From assembly GCA_030584065.1 (NCBI GenBank), contig CP129489.1, positions 2,461,497-2,525,496 of the forward strand: a stretch of 64,000 nucleotides of DNA, given 5' to 3'. A model generated the notes under the pieces. The model made no database searches, was not told the DNA's origin, and saw nothing but the letters and a program-made list of their open reading frames with translations. This DNA is from Flavobacteriales bacterium (lineage in GTDB: Bacteria; Bacteroidota; Bacteroidia; Flavobacteriales_F; PHOS-HE28). Shown in pieces: positions 44,738-54,068 of the stretch (the stretch's first letter is position 1; each line of letters opens with the position of its first letter). Both the position numbers and the translations under genes were made by a program.

Positions 44738-44745
44738 TACTTTTG
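44738..44745 (+). promoter_or_regulatory. -7 promoter element for the TonB receptor operon
   Basis: TACTTTTG, a perfect TAnnTTTG, 79 bp before the ATG at 44825, giving a leader of about 70 bases. Confidence 0.5.
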
Positions 44746-44824
44746 CCGGCCCAATTCGCCAAGGCAACGCCCGCCTTGAAAGCTTTCCGCATTGCGCCGC
44801 ACCCACGCCCAGCCTGAGCCCAGC

Positions 44825-47386
44825 ATGCCGAGTCCACTGCCCATTTCCGCCCTCCGCCGGCCTTTGGTCCTGGGCCTTCTCCTTGCTGCCGCTCCGGCGG
44901 CAAAGGCCCAGATCGACACCCTCCTCAACGCTCCGGCGGCCGATACCACCGATGCGGCCAACACGCCCCGGCTGCCGGTGTACACCCTCACCACCGACGA
45001 CCTGGATGGCGAACTGGGGAACCAGGACATCAGCGGCATCCTGCAATCCTCCAGGGACCCCTTCACCGCAGTAGCGGGCTTCAACTTCGGCCAGGCGCGA
45101 TTCAGGATCCGTGGTTACGATGGCGAGAACACGCTCGTTACGATCAATGGCGTGCGTGTGAACGACCTGGAGACCGGCTGGGCGGTCTGGAGCAATTGGG
45201 CCGGCCTCAACGACGTGACCCGGTGGATGCAGGTGCGGACCGGAATCGGGCCGAGCCGGCTGCTTTTCGGCAGCATTGGCGGCACCACCGACATGAACAT
45301 CCAGGCAAGCGCGCTGCGCAAAGGGGTAAGGGTGTCCTACGCCAGCGCCAATCGCGCCTACCGCAACCGCATCATGGCCACCTATGCCACCGGGATGAAC
45401 GCCAAAGGATGGGCCTTTGCCTTCAGCGGCTCCCGCCGGTGGGCGGAGGAAGGCTATGTGGAGGGCACCTCTTTCGACGCCTATTCGTACTTCCTGGCGG
45501 CGGAGAAGCGCTTCAACGACCAGCATAGCATAAGCCTCAGCGGCTTCGGCGCCCCGATTGTCCAAGGCCGGCAAGGCTTGGCGGTCCAGGAGGCCTATGA
45601 CCTGGCCGGGACCCCATTCTACAACCCCAACTGGGGCTATCAGGCGGGTCAGAAGCGGAATGCCAAGATGAGCCGTGACCACAAGCCGATGATCATGGCC
45701 ACCCACAACTTCCGGCTCAGCGATGCTGCGAAGCTCACCACGTCAGCGTATTACACCTTCGGCCGGGATGGCCTTACGGGGCTGAATTGGTTCGATGCCA
45801 AGGACCCGCGCCCCGACTACTACCGGTACCTGCCGAGCTACTACAGGTTCGAGGACAGCCACCTCTACGACGACCGTGTCAGGGCTTGGGAGAACGATGT
45901 GAACACCCGGCAGATCGACTGGGACCAGCTGTACTTCGCCAACGGCAAGAACCTCTATCTGGTGCAGAACGCCAATGGACAGGCCGGAAAGACCGAGATC
46001 GGCTACCGCAGCAAGTACATCGTGGAGGAGGTCAGGGCCGACCCCACCCGCTTCGGCATCAATAGCGTATGGAACAAGGACCTTGACGAACGCACCCACC
46101 TGACCATCGGCGGGAGCTTCCACAAGCAGCGCACGCACTACTTCCGGGTGGTGGACGACCTGCTCGGCGGCCAGTTCTGGTTGGACATCGACCAGTTCGC
46201 TGACCGCGATTTCAATGACACCACGATCTCGCAGAACGACCTGGACGTCCCGAACAAGTTGGTGCGCGAGGGCGATGTCTTCGGCCACGACTACGAAATC
46301 CACACGCAGTACGCGAACATCTTCGCCCAGTGGGAGAAGAAGTGGACCAAGCTGGAGGCCTACGCCGGCGTGGACATCTCGCACACCAGCTTTTGGCGCG
46401 AGGGACGGCTCCGCAACGGCCGCTTCCCGGATGAATCCTTCGGCGAGGGCGAGAAGCATCGGTTCGCCGGGTTCGGCGCCAAGGCCGGCGGCATCTACAA
46501 GCTGACCGGGCGCCACTTCATCACGGCGAATGCCACCTACATCGTGCGCCCCCCCGCGAGCAATGTGGCCTACATCGCGCCGCGCGTCCGCGATGCGGTG
46601 CTCACCGGGCTCACCCCGGAGTCGACCTACGGCGCCGACCTGAGTTACGTGCTGAAGGCTCCCCGCGTAAAGGGGCGCGCAACGGTGTACTACACCCGCA
46701 TCATGGACCAGGCTTGGAACCGCAGCTACTACCACGACGAGTTCCTGACCATCGTGAACTACGCCATGACCGCCGTGGACCAGCTGCACCAAGGGGTGGA
46801 AATCGGGGTGGAAGCGAACCTGACGAGCACTTGGCAGCTCACCGCCGTGCATGCCGGAGGCAGCTACACGTATGACTCACGGCCAACGGCCACCGTCACC
46901 CGCAACAACAGCGAGGAAGTGTTCGCCCAGGACCGCACCATTTACTGGAAGGGCTACCGTGTTGGCGGCATGCCCCAGTCCGCCTCATCGCTGGGGCTGC
47001 GGTACAATTCACCCAAGTTCTGGTTCGCTGGAGCAAGCGCGAACTTCTTCCAGCACATCTACCTCGACCCGAACCCGGACCGCCGCACCGAGGACGCGCT
47101 GGAGAACCTCGTCACCAGTGACCCCCAATGGAACGAGCTCCTGGAACAGACCCGCCTGGACGACAACCTGACGGTTGACTTCTTCGCGGGAAAGAGCTGG
47201 CTCATCAACAGGAAGTACCGCCTGGCCGTCAATGTATCGGTAAGCAATGTGCTCGACAACCGCGACTTCCGCGTGGGCGGCTTCGAGCAGCTGCGCTACG
47301 ATCGCATGGACGTGAACCGGTTCCCGCCCAAGTACAGCTACCTCTTCGGACGGAACTACTTCGCCATGCTCACCTTCAGCTTCTAA
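44825..47386 (+). CDS. TonB-dependent outer-membrane receptor
   Basis: 853 residues. Signal peptide (cut near AKAQ, about 28), plug domain with FRIRGYDGENTLVTINGVRV and NWAGLNDVTRWMQVRTGIGPS, then a long 22-strand-type barrel ending in YLFGRNYFAMLTFSF with a C-terminal Phe. No N-terminal carboxypeptidase-like domain, so not of SusC type. First gene of an operon with a DUF5689 lipoprotein and a T9SS cargo, so probably imports a substrate captured or processed by those. Start is the ATG at 44825. Confidence 0.93.
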   Translation: MPSPLPISALRRPLVLGLLLAAAPAAKAQIDTLLNAPAADTTDAANTPRLPVYTLTTDDLDGELGNQDISGILQSSRDPFTAVAGFNFGQARFRIRGYDGENTLVTINGVRVNDLETGWAVWSNWAGLNDVTRWMQVRTGIGPSRLLFGSIGGTTDMNIQASALRKGVRVSYASANRAYRNRIMATYATGMNAKGWAFAFSGSRRWAEEGYVEGTSFDAYSYFLAAEKRFNDQHSISLSGFGAPIVQGRQGLAVQEAYDLAGTPFYNPNWGYQAGQKRNAKMSRDHKPMIMATHNFRLSDAAKLTTSAYYTFGRDGLTGLNWFDAKDPRPDYYRYLPSYYRFEDSHLYDDRVRAWENDVNTRQIDWDQLYFANGKNLYLVQNANGQAGKTEIGYRSKYIVEEVRADPTRFGINSVWNKDLDERTHLTIGGSFHKQRTHYFRVVDDLLGGQFWLDIDQFADRDFNDTTISQNDLDVPNKLVREGDVFGHDYEIHTQYANIFAQWEKKWTKLEAYAGVDISHTSFWREGRLRNGRFPDESFGEGEKHRFAGFGAKAGGIYKLTGRHFITANATYIVRPPASNVAYIAPRVRDAVLTGLTPESTYGADLSYVLKAPRVKGRATVYYTRIMDQAWNRSYYHDEFLTIVNYAMTAVDQLHQGVEIGVEANLTSTWQLTAVHAGGSYTYDSRPTATVTRNNSEEVFAQDRTIYWKGYRVGGMPQSASSLGLRYNSPKFWFAGASANFFQHIYLDPNPDRRTEDALENLVTSDPQWNELLEQTRLDDNLTVDFFAGKSWLINRKYRLAVNVSVSNVLDNRDFRVGGFEQLRYDRMDVNRFPPKYSYLFGRNYFAMLTFSF

Positions 47387-47400
47387 CGCACACCGCACGC

Positions 47401-48666
47401 ATGACCCGCAATATTCTTCTCTTCCTCTCCGCTGCAGCGCTGCTGCTGGCCTCTTGCGAAAAGGAGCTCGATACCCCGCCCCAGAGGACCCTGCCGGTTG
47501 GCGAGGTGCTCACGGTGGCACAGCTTCGAGGTCTCTACTCCGGCACGCCCAAGCGCTTCGGTGGCGACAGCAGCGTCTACGCCGTGGTGACCGCCGACGA
47601 GCAGAACGGCAACCTCTACAAGAACGTCTACGTGCAGGACCACACCGGAGGCATCGTCATCCGCCTGGTGAACTCCGGGGGACTGTACCAAGGGGACAGC
47701 ATCCGCATCTACCTTCCCGGTACGATACTCAGCTCCTATCGCGGCATGCTGCAGCTCGATAGCGTCGATGTGGACAATAACACGGTGAAGCAGGCCGTGG
47801 GCGTGCAGAAGCAGCCCCAGCTGGTGACCGTCGCACAAGTGACCCCGGATATGCAAGGCAAGCTGGTTCGGCTGGAGGGCGTCGAGTTCATCCAGGCCGA
47901 GGTTGGGCAGCCTTACGCCGATGCGGTGAACCAGGTGACCGTGAACCGGACGCTGAGCGACTGCAGCGCCAACATCATCGTCCGCAACAGCGGCTATGCC
48001 AACTTCGCCGGTCAACCGCTTCCCGCAGGCAACGGCAGCTTCGTTGCGGTAGTGGGGCAGTTCGACGATGACATGCAGCTGTTCATCCGGAACATCGCAG
48101 AGGTGCAGCTCACCGGTGACCGCTGCGACCCCTTTCCCGAGCTCTGCGCCGCCGCTTCAGCCGTTCAGGAGGATTTCGGCACCACCACCGCCAACGTGGA
48201 CGTGGACCTGGACTGCTGGAACAACCAGGCCCAGCTCGGCAGCCGTTTCTGGCGCGGCACCTCGGTGAGCGGGAACATGGCCGTGCAGGCGACCTCGTTC
48301 TCCTCGAGCAATGCCAGCGATGTATCCTGGCTGGTCACCCCGCCGGTCACCTACAGCCCCGGCATGACCCTCTCGTTCCGCTCGCAGCGCGGATTCGGCG
48401 TGGCCGGCCACGATCCCTTCGCGCTCTTCATCAGTACCAATTACAGCATCGGCAACCTGGCCACGGCCAATTGGGCGCCGCTTACGTGCGCCTATGCCAC
48501 CCCGTCCACAGCCGACCAGGTGTGGGTGGAGAGCGGTGCAGTGGACCTTGGGGCCGCCCTGCCCCCCGGCTACACCGGGGCCTTCGTGGTGGGCTTCCGC
48601 TACACCGGAAGCGGCCCGAACGGCCAGACAACGAACTTCCGGATCGACGACGTCCAGATCCAATGA
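47401..48666 (+). CDS. DUF5689 surface lipoprotein
   Basis: 421 residues. Lipoprotein signal peptide with lipobox LLASC (Cys19). The N-terminal half is DUF5689-like: VYAVVTADEQNGNLYKNVYV, GGIVIRL and GDSIRIYLPG are OB-like strands. The C-terminal half (from about 245) is a beta-sandwich of the cleaved-adhesin kind (EDFGT, CWNNQAQ, LVTPPVTY, FRYTGSG). Such proteins sit next to TonB receptors in Bacteroidota and probably bind substrate on the cell surface. 14 bp after the receptor gene. Confidence 0.88.
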   Translation: MTRNILLFLSAAALLLASCEKELDTPPQRTLPVGEVLTVAQLRGLYSGTPKRFGGDSSVYAVVTADEQNGNLYKNVYVQDHTGGIVIRLVNSGGLYQGDSIRIYLPGTILSSYRGMLQLDSVDVDNNTVKQAVGVQKQPQLVTVAQVTPDMQGKLVRLEGVEFIQAEVGQPYADAVNQVTVNRTLSDCSANIIVRNSGYANFAGQPLPAGNGSFVAVVGQFDDDMQLFIRNIAEVQLTGDRCDPFPELCAAASAVQEDFGTTTANVDVDLDCWNNQAQLGSRFWRGTSVSGNMAVQATSFSSSNASDVSWLVTPPVTYSPGMTLSFRSQRGFGVAGHDPFALFISTNYSIGNLATANWAPLTCAYATPSTADQVWVESGAVDLGAALPPGYTGAFVVGFRYTGSGPNGQTTNFRIDDVQIQ

Positions 48667-48684
48667 CCACCAAACCCTAATGTC

Positions 48685-50025
48685 ATGAGAACAGCAGTAC
48701 TCGCCCTTGCCGTCATGTGGTCCGCAGCAGCGGGCGCACAGGTTTTCACCAGCGGCTTCGAGACCTGGAACGACACAGTGCCCGCTGAATGGATGGGCAG
48801 CAAGACCTCGTTGAGCGCCGACAGCGTGACCCAGGTGACCACGGATGTGCATGGCGGCACCTTCGCCGTGCGCCTCCAGAACAGCACCACGAGCCATCGG
48901 CGGTTCACCACGCAACCGGTACCCGTCACCAACGGGGCCATCTACGATGTGACCTACTGGGTGCGCGGCACCGGCGAGATCAGGACCGGCCTCTTCGATG
49001 ACCGGCCCTCGGGCGGCACTTCAGGATACGCGCCCTACACCAACTACTTCGTCTCCACCGGCAGCACCTGGACGCAGGTGACCCAGCAGATCTCCGCCGC
49101 CAACGACTTCGCCTCCGCCGAGTTCATCCTGTCCGTCCGCAGCACGGCCGGCCCGGAACACCTGGTGGTGGACGATGTGACGATCACCGAAGCCGCCCCG
49201 CCCGAGCCCGTGAGCATCTACGCCATCCAGTTCACCGCCGATCCGGGCGGCGCTTCGCCGCTCGCCGGTCAGATCGTGACCACGGGGGGCATCGTCACCG
49301 CGGTGGACACCATCGGGGCCGATAGCTACTTCATCCAGAGCGGCACGGGGCCGTGGACGGGCATCTACGTGAATGATGCCACCAACGCGGTGGCCCTCGG
49401 CGACAGCGTCATCATCACGGCCTCCGTGGAGGAAAGCTTCCAGTACACCCGCCTCACCAACGTCACCTCCTTCGCGGCAGAGGGCGGTTTCGCCGTGCCT
49501 GCCGCCGAAGTGCTCACCCCCAACCAAGCCAATGAGGAGCAATGGGAGGGCGTGCTGGTGAAGGTGCCGGATGTCGGCTGCACGGCGCTGCCCGACAACT
49601 TCGGCGAATGGCTCGCCACCAGCACCACCGGGGGCAGCATCATGATCAACGACCTGCTCTTCGCGTACACCCCGACCGTGGGGACCTTCTACACCATCAC
49701 CGGTGTGATGAACTACAGCTTCAACGCCCGCAAGCTGGAGCCCCGCTTCCTCGCCGACATCGAGTTCGGCAGCGGCGTGGCGGAGCAGGCGCAAGGCGCC
49801 TTGCTGGCCTACCCGAACCCCACCAACGGCATGGTGCGGCTCAGCGGCTGGGAGCCCAACGGTGGGGCGGACTTCAGCGTCACGGATGCCGCTGGACGCC
49901 TGGTCCTCAGCGGCCCGCTGATGAACCCTGTGGCCGACCTCGCCGGCCTGCCTGATGGCGCATACACGCTCTCCCTGCGCACGGCCGAGTCCGTGATCCG
50001 CACCCGCGTGGTGGTGCAGCGCTGA
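48685..50025 (+). CDS. Secreted OB-domain protein with type A T9SS sorting domain
   Basis: 446 residues. Signal peptide (cut near AGAQ, 19), a carbohydrate-binding-like beta-sandwich (FETWNDTVPAEWMG to about 165), then an OB-like domain (ASPLAGQIVTTGGIVTAVD, DSYFIQSG, GIYVND, VIITASVEE) of the kind found before the nuclease domain in YhcR/ExeM extracellular nucleases, and a C-terminal type A sorting domain (LLAYPNPTNGMVRLSG, YTLSLRTAESVIRTRVVVQR). No catalytic domain of its own is visible. Third gene of the receptor operon. Confidence 0.87.
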   Translation: MRTAVLALAVMWSAAAGAQVFTSGFETWNDTVPAEWMGSKTSLSADSVTQVTTDVHGGTFAVRLQNSTTSHRRFTTQPVPVTNGAIYDVTYWVRGTGEIRTGLFDDRPSGGTSGYAPYTNYFVSTGSTWTQVTQQISAANDFASAEFILSVRSTAGPEHLVVDDVTITEAAPPEPVSIYAIQFTADPGGASPLAGQIVTTGGIVTAVDTIGADSYFIQSGTGPWTGIYVNDATNAVALGDSVIITASVEESFQYTRLTNVTSFAAEGGFAVPAAEVLTPNQANEEQWEGVLVKVPDVGCTALPDNFGEWLATSTTGGSIMINDLLFAYTPTVGTFYTITGVMNYSFNARKLEPRFLADIEFGSGVAEQAQGALLAYPNPTNGMVRLSGWEPNGGADFSVTDAAGRLVLSGPLMNPVADLAGLPDGAYTLSLRTAESVIRTRVVVQR

Positions 50026-50037
50026 GGGGACCAGTGA

Positions 50038-50080
50038 GCACGAGGCCCCGGCTTGGAGGTTCCAAGGCGGGGCTTCGTGC
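50038..50080. terminator. Long bidirectional hairpin between convergent genes
   Basis: GCACGAGGCCCCG pairs with CGGGGCTTCGTGC, and inside it CTTGGA pairs with TCCAAG around a GGT loop: 19 base pairs with one G-U and one G-G mismatch. No T run follows on either strand. Placed between the T9SS cargo gene and the EEP lipoprotein gene, it probably stops transcription from both sides. Confidence 0.7.
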
Positions 50081-50091
50081 ATCCGGGAGGC

Positions 50092-51126
50092 TCACACCTC
50101 CTTCACGAGGATCAGGAAGACCGGGAAGTGGTCGCTGTAGCCATCCTGATAGGTGTCACCGACGAAGGTGCGGTTGGGATAGCCGGCGAAGTTCCCTTCG
50201 GTCTGGCGCAGGTACGGCTCATTGTAGATCCGCGCACCATAGTACCTGTAGCGCCCTCCCTGACCGCTCACCAGGCCCGGTGAGACGAGCACCTGGTCGA
50301 ACAGGTTCCACGAGTCGCGCCACGCCAGGGAACCGATGCCCTTCTGATAGGGCTCATGCATGGGATTGAAGAATGTGCCATCCACTGCCTTGGCCCTGTC
50401 GCCCGTGGCGCCGAAGAAACGGGTCACGCTGGCATTCACGGGGTCATCATTCAGGTCTCCCATGTACAAGATGCGCGCGTCGGCGTTCGCGGCCAGCAGC
50501 GAATCGACGATGCGCCGCCCAAGCTCAGCGGCCGCCTTGCGCTTGGGGGCGCTGCGCTGCTCCCCTCCGCGCCGCGACGGCCAGTGCGCCACGATGACAT
50601 GCGTGGTGTCACCGTCCAGGACACCGCTCACCAGCAACTGGTCGCGCGTGCGGAACGCGGTGTCAGCGACGTGCAGGCGGTAGCTCCTGTGCGCGTAAAC
50701 CTTGTAGATCGCTGGATTGTAGATGAGCGCAACGTCGACGCCTCTTCGGTCGGGCCCATCCTCGTGAACCACCCGGTAGCCGCGCCCCTTCAGCGCCTCA
50801 CGGGACACCAGGTCCTCCACCACCCGCTTGTTCTCCACCTCCGCGAGGCCCACGATGGCCATGCCCTGCGGATGCAGGTCCTTGCCCATCGCCGCGATGA
50901 CGCCCGCGGTCTTCTCCAGCTTGCGCCAGTACCGCTGGCTGCCCCATTGCTTGGCGCTGCCCGGCAGGAACTCAGCATCGTCCACTCCAGGGGCATCCAG
51001 CGTGTCGTAGATGTTCTCCACGTTGTAGAATCCGACCAGAGCAGCCTGATACTCCTTCTTCGCCTGTCCACAGGCCATGAGGGGCAGGAGCATCACGAAA
51101 GGGGCCAGGGCGAAGAAGTGGCGCAT
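50092..51126 (-). CDS. Endonuclease/exonuclease/phosphatase-family lipoprotein
   Basis: 344 residues. Lipoprotein signal peptide with lipobox LMAC (Cys19). EEP-fold catalytic motifs: FYNVENIYDT (metal-binding Asn), GLAEVEN (metal-binding Glu), VAHWPSR (His), GDLNDDP (Asp/Asn) and GYSDHFPV (C-terminal Asp-His). All active-site residues of the DNase I-like fold are present. Acts outside the cytoplasm, probably on DNA, RNA or phosphodiesters. It faces the TonB/DUF5689/OB-domain operon, which suggests joint use of extracellular nucleic acid. Confidence 0.93.
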   Translation of the reverse strand: MRHFFALAPFVMLLPLMACGQAKKEYQAALVGFYNVENIYDTLDAPGVDDAEFLPGSAKQWGSQRYWRKLEKTAGVIAAMGKDLHPQGMAIVGLAEVENKRVVEDLVSREALKGRGYRVVHEDGPDRRGVDVALIYNPAIYKVYAHRSYRLHVADTAFRTRDQLLVSGVLDGDTTHVIVAHWPSRRGGEQRSAPKRKAAAELGRRIVDSLLAANADARILYMGDLNDDPVNASVTRFFGATGDRAKAVDGTFFNPMHEPYQKGIGSLAWRDSWNLFDQVLVSPGLVSGQGGRYRYYGARIYNEPYLRQTEGNFAGYPNRTFVGDTYQDGYSDHFPVFLILVKEV

Positions 51127-51202
51127 GCGGCGGAGCTATGGGCGGCCAAATTAGACCGCTCCGGCGCTTCACTTCGAAGTCCGTGCCGATCATCCCGCCA
51201 AC

Positions 51203-51832
51203 TCACCGGGGCATGAGCAGCGGGTGGCGCTCATTATAGTGCCGCAGGAAGCGGAACAGGGCCTCATCGCTGTTCCGCTGCTTCTTCGGCAGGCGGCGGA
51301 ATTCCTCCTGAAGGAGCGGGTCATGCGCCAGTGCAGCATCCATGCCGGCGGCATCGAAGGGAAGTGCCCGCCCGGTCTCCATATCGATCAGCTGTTGCAC
51401 GAGCACGGTCCGCGTGACGGTCCCCGCCCCGTACAGGAAGGGGTCCCAATCCCTGTAGGAGCGCTCGTAGAGCATGTGGGCCAGGCTGCCCATCAGCCCG
51501 ATGCGGAAGAAACCGTCGCCTGCTGCGACATAGACCACATCGTTCTGGCAGAATCCCCAGATCCGATCCAGCCGGATCGATTGGACCCCGCCGGTATCCG
51601 GCTGGTAGCGGAGGCGGCTGAGCACGGCGCGCAGATCACGCACCGGAAGACCTTGGTCGTCCCGTAGGCGCTCGAGGGGAACGGAGGGCGCATTGTAGCG
51701 GAACGCCCGAAAGTCGAGGTAGATGCCCTCCCGCAGGTCCATCCCGCCCTGGTAAGGCGCCCAAAGTGTATCGGCCTGGCCGAAAGCCGCCATGACCAGA
51801 CCCCCGGCCGCCCAAGCCAGCAGCAGCCTCAT
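51203..51832 (-). CDS. Secreted hypothetical protein
   Basis: 209 residues with a signal peptide ([20 protein letters not shown]). The mature part starts with a GGMDLREGIYLDFRAFRYNAP segment and ends basic (RRLPKKQRNSDEALFRFLRH). I do not recognise a named family. The ATG at 51832 forms an ATGA overlap with the hydrolase stop; a start three codons earlier is possible. It is the last gene of the pdxJ-hydrolase operon. Confidence 0.75.
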   Translation of the reverse strand: MRLLLAWAAGGLVMAAFGQADTLWAPYQGGMDLREGIYLDFRAFRYNAPSVPLERLRDDQGLPVRDLRAVLSRLRYQPDTGGVQSIRLDRIWGFCQNDVVYVAAGDGFFRIGLMGSLAHMLYERSYRDWDPFLYGAGTVTRTVLVQQLIDMETGRALPFDAAGMDAALAHDPLLQEEFRRLPKKQRNSDEALFRFLRHYNERHPLLMPR

Positions 51833-52623
51833 CCCGCGCATTGCCGAATCCAGGCAATCACCTCGTCCGGGGCCTGCGCATGAACCCAATGGCCTGCGAA
51901 GGGGACGGTCTCCACCCTGCTGCGCAGGAACTGCTCCCGGATGGCGGGGATATCCTCGCGCAGGATGTAATCGCTCTGGCCGCCCCTGATGAACAGCGTG
52001 GGCACGGACACCGTCTCCGGGCCGATCGATGCGAGGATGGCATCCAGGTCACGCTCCAGCAGGGGCACGTTCATGCGCCAGGCCAGCTGATCATCGGTCC
52101 TCCAGTACAGGTTCTTGAGGAGGAACTGCACCACGCCGGGCTCCTTCACATGGGCGGCGATGTGCGCCTCGACCTCCTTCCGTGAACGGCCGCTGGAAAG
52201 GTCGGCCGTGCGCAGCGCATGGATGATGTGCGCGTGGTTGTTCGCGTGCTCCTTGGGGCTGATGTCGATGACCACCAGGTGGCGTAGCAGGCCGGGCCAG
52301 CGCTGCGCGAAGACCATCGCCGCCTTGCCGCCCATGCTGTGGCCCACGAGCACGATGCCTTGCAGGCCGAGGCGCTGCACCAGGGCATGCACATCGGCCG
52401 CCATCAGCCCGTAGGAAGTGGTATCCGTGTGCGGCGACCGGCCATGGTCCCGCAGGTCGACGAGGACCACATCGAGCGCCGGCACCCCCGGCACCGTGGG
52501 CTCTGATAGCTCCTTGCCGATGCTGCCCCAATTGTCGCTGGTGCCGAAGAGCCCGTGCAGGATCACCACCGGGACGGATCCGGGTGCACCCAGCCTGCGG
52601 TAATGAAGGTCGACCGCGCTCAT
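51829..52623 (-). CDS. Alpha/beta hydrolase, YbfF-like esterase
   Basis: 264 residues. Oxyanion segment [12 protein letters not shown], nucleophile elbow GHSMGG, acidic residue in RGGQSDYI and catalytic His in [11 protein letters not shown]; this follows the pattern of the YbfF esterase family ([21 protein letters not shown]). Cytoplasmic. The substrate is unknown; YbfF-type enzymes cleave acyl esters or acyl-CoA in vitro. Coupled to pdxJ (ATGA) and to the downstream secreted protein (ATGA). Confidence 0.9.
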   Translation of the reverse strand: MSAVDLHYRRLGAPGSVPVVILHGLFGTSDNWGSIGKELSEPTVPGVPALDVVLVDLRDHGRSPHTDTTSYGLMAADVHALVQRLGLQGIVLVGHSMGGKAAMVFAQRWPGLLRHLVVIDISPKEHANNHAHIIHALRTADLSSGRSRKEVEAHIAAHVKEPGVVQFLLKNLYWRTDDQLAWRMNVPLLERDLDAILASIGPETVSVPTLFIRGGQSDYILREDIPAIREQFLRSRVETVPFAGHWVHAQAPDEVIAWIRQCAG

Positions 52624-53333
52624 CGCAGCTCCCGCAGGTAGAGTTGCACGGTGTTCGCCATGCCGTGTAGGAGGGCATCACAGATGAGGGCATGCCCGAT
52701 GGAGACCTCCAGTACCTCAGGCACATGCTGCACGAACCAGCGCAGGTTCTGCAGGTCAAGGTCGTGGCCGGCGTTGACTCCCAGCCCCAATTGCGCAGCG
52801 CGCTCGGCTGCCCGCACGAATGGTGCCACCGCAGCCCGGGGATCGCGACTGAAGCCGGCGGCATACGGCTCGGTGTAGAGCTCAATGCGGTCCGCGCCGG
52901 TTTCAGCGGCATGCGCGATCTGCTCGGTGTCCGTGCCCATGAAAAGCGAGGCACGCAGGCCCTCGGAGCGGATGCGCGCCACGGCCGCCTTCAGCTCGTC
53001 CTTCCGCCCGCGGGCATCCCATCCGGCATTGCTGGTGAGGACGCCCGGCGGGTCCGGCACCAAGGTCACCTGGTCCGGGCGCACCTCGCACACCAGGTCC
53101 AGGAATGCGGCATCAGGGAAGCCCTCGATGTTGTACTCGGTGGTGACCACCGCCCGCAGCGCACGCGCATCGGCACGGCGGATATGGCGCTCATCGGGCC
53201 TGGGGTGCACCGTGATGCCGTGCGCCCCGAACCGCTGGATCTCCTCCGCCCACCGGAGCACATCGGGGTTGTTGCCGCCCCGCGCGTTGCGCAGTGTGGC
53301 CAGCTTGTTGATGTTGACGCTGAGGCGTGTCAC
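52620..53333 (-). CDS. pdxJ: Pyridoxine 5'-phosphate synthase (PdxJ)
   Basis: 237 residues; last step of the DXP-dependent vitamin B6 pathway, joining 1-deoxyxylulose 5-phosphate and 3-amino-2-oxopropyl phosphate. TIM barrel with [16 protein letters not shown] at the N-terminus, [13 protein letters not shown] and [11 protein letters not shown]. No ATG exists near the N-terminus; the GTG at 53333 fits the family start, and a perfect -7 element lies at 53376-53383. First gene of a three-gene operon. Confidence 0.95.
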   Translation of the reverse strand: MTRLSVNINKLATLRNARGGNNPDVLRWAEEIQRFGAHGITVHPRPDERHIRRADARALRAVVTTEYNIEGFPDAAFLDLVCEVRPDQVTLVPDPPGVLTSNAGWDARGRKDELKAAVARIRSEGLRASLFMGTDTEQIAHAAETGADRIELYTEPYAAGFSRDPRAAVAPFVRAAERAAQLGLGVNAGHDLDLQNLRWFVQHVPEVLEVSIGHALICDALLHGMANTVQLYLRELR

Positions 53334-53345
53334 CCGTGGTTCCGT

Positions 53346-53352
53346 TACTTTG
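53346..53352 (+). promoter_or_regulatory. -7-like promoter element for the CBS gene and downstream operon
   Basis: TACTTTG, 38 bp before the ATG at 53391, lying to the left of the opposing pdxJ element so that the two promoters cross. Confidence 0.4.
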
Positions 53353-53375
53353 AACCGCTCCCTGCGCGGACGGTG

Positions 53376-53383
53376 CAAAAGTA
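53376..53383 (-). promoter_or_regulatory. -7 promoter element for pdxJ
   Basis: TACTTTTG on the minus strand, a perfect TAnnTTTG, 42 bp before the GTG start of pdxJ. Confidence 0.55.
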
Positions 53384-53390
53384 GCCGGCC

Positions 53391-54068
53391 ATGGAGCCTA
53401 CCGCCATGCACGCCATCGACCTCATCACCGCCGACATCCCGCCGCTGCGCCCGCAGGACGATGCAGGCCGCGCGCTGGACTGGATGGAGGAGTTCAAGGT
53501 GAGCCACCTGCCCGTGGTGGAGGGCCAGCGCCTGGTGGGCCTCGTGAAGGATCAGGACCTCGTGGACCGCAACGATGCGCGCGCCACTGTGGCCAGCGTG
53601 ATGGACAGCGTGGAGCTCCCCTATGCTCGTGCCGGACAGCACATCTACGAGGTGATGAAGCTCTTCAGCGAGCGCGGGCTCACCGTAGTGCCCGTGCTGG
53701 ATGAACTGGGCGTGTACCAAGGGGCCATCACCGAGCATGAGGCCCTCAAGCGGCTCGCGCAGGTGACCAATATCCATGAGCCGGGAAGCATCGTGGTGCT
53801 GGAGATGAACGTGCGCGACTACAGCCTGCACGAGATCGCCAGGCTGGTTGAATCGAATGACGGCAAGGTGCTGAGCGTGTACACCCGCACCCTGCCCGAT
53901 TCCACGCGCATCGAGGTGACGCTGAAGATCAACCGCGAGGACATCAGCGATGTGCTGCGGAGCTTCGAGCGCTACGACTACTTCGTGAAGACAACCTACC
54001 AAGGGAGCAAGCTCCACGACGACCTGCGCGACCGATTCGAGGAGCTGATGCGCTTCATCAACCCGTGA
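53391..54068 (+). CDS. CBS-domain protein
   Basis: 225 residues with two CBS motifs (about 8-130: [19 protein letters not shown] and [18 protein letters not shown]) and a C-terminal ACT-like part ([20 protein letters not shown]). CBS pairs usually bind adenosyl ligands and regulate partner proteins. No enzymatic domain. First gene of the envelope operon that continues with nadK, porG-like, uppS and bamA, an order conserved in Bacteroidota. Confidence 0.92.
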   Translation: MEPTAMHAIDLITADIPPLRPQDDAGRALDWMEEFKVSHLPVVEGQRLVGLVKDQDLVDRNDARATVASVMDSVELPYARAGQHIYEVMKLFSERGLTVVPVLDELGVYQGAITEHEALKRLAQVTNIHEPGSIVVLEMNVRDYSLHEIARLVESNDGKVLSVYTRTLPDSTRIEVTLKINREDISDVLRSFERYDYFVKTTYQGSKLHDDLRDRFEELMRFINP

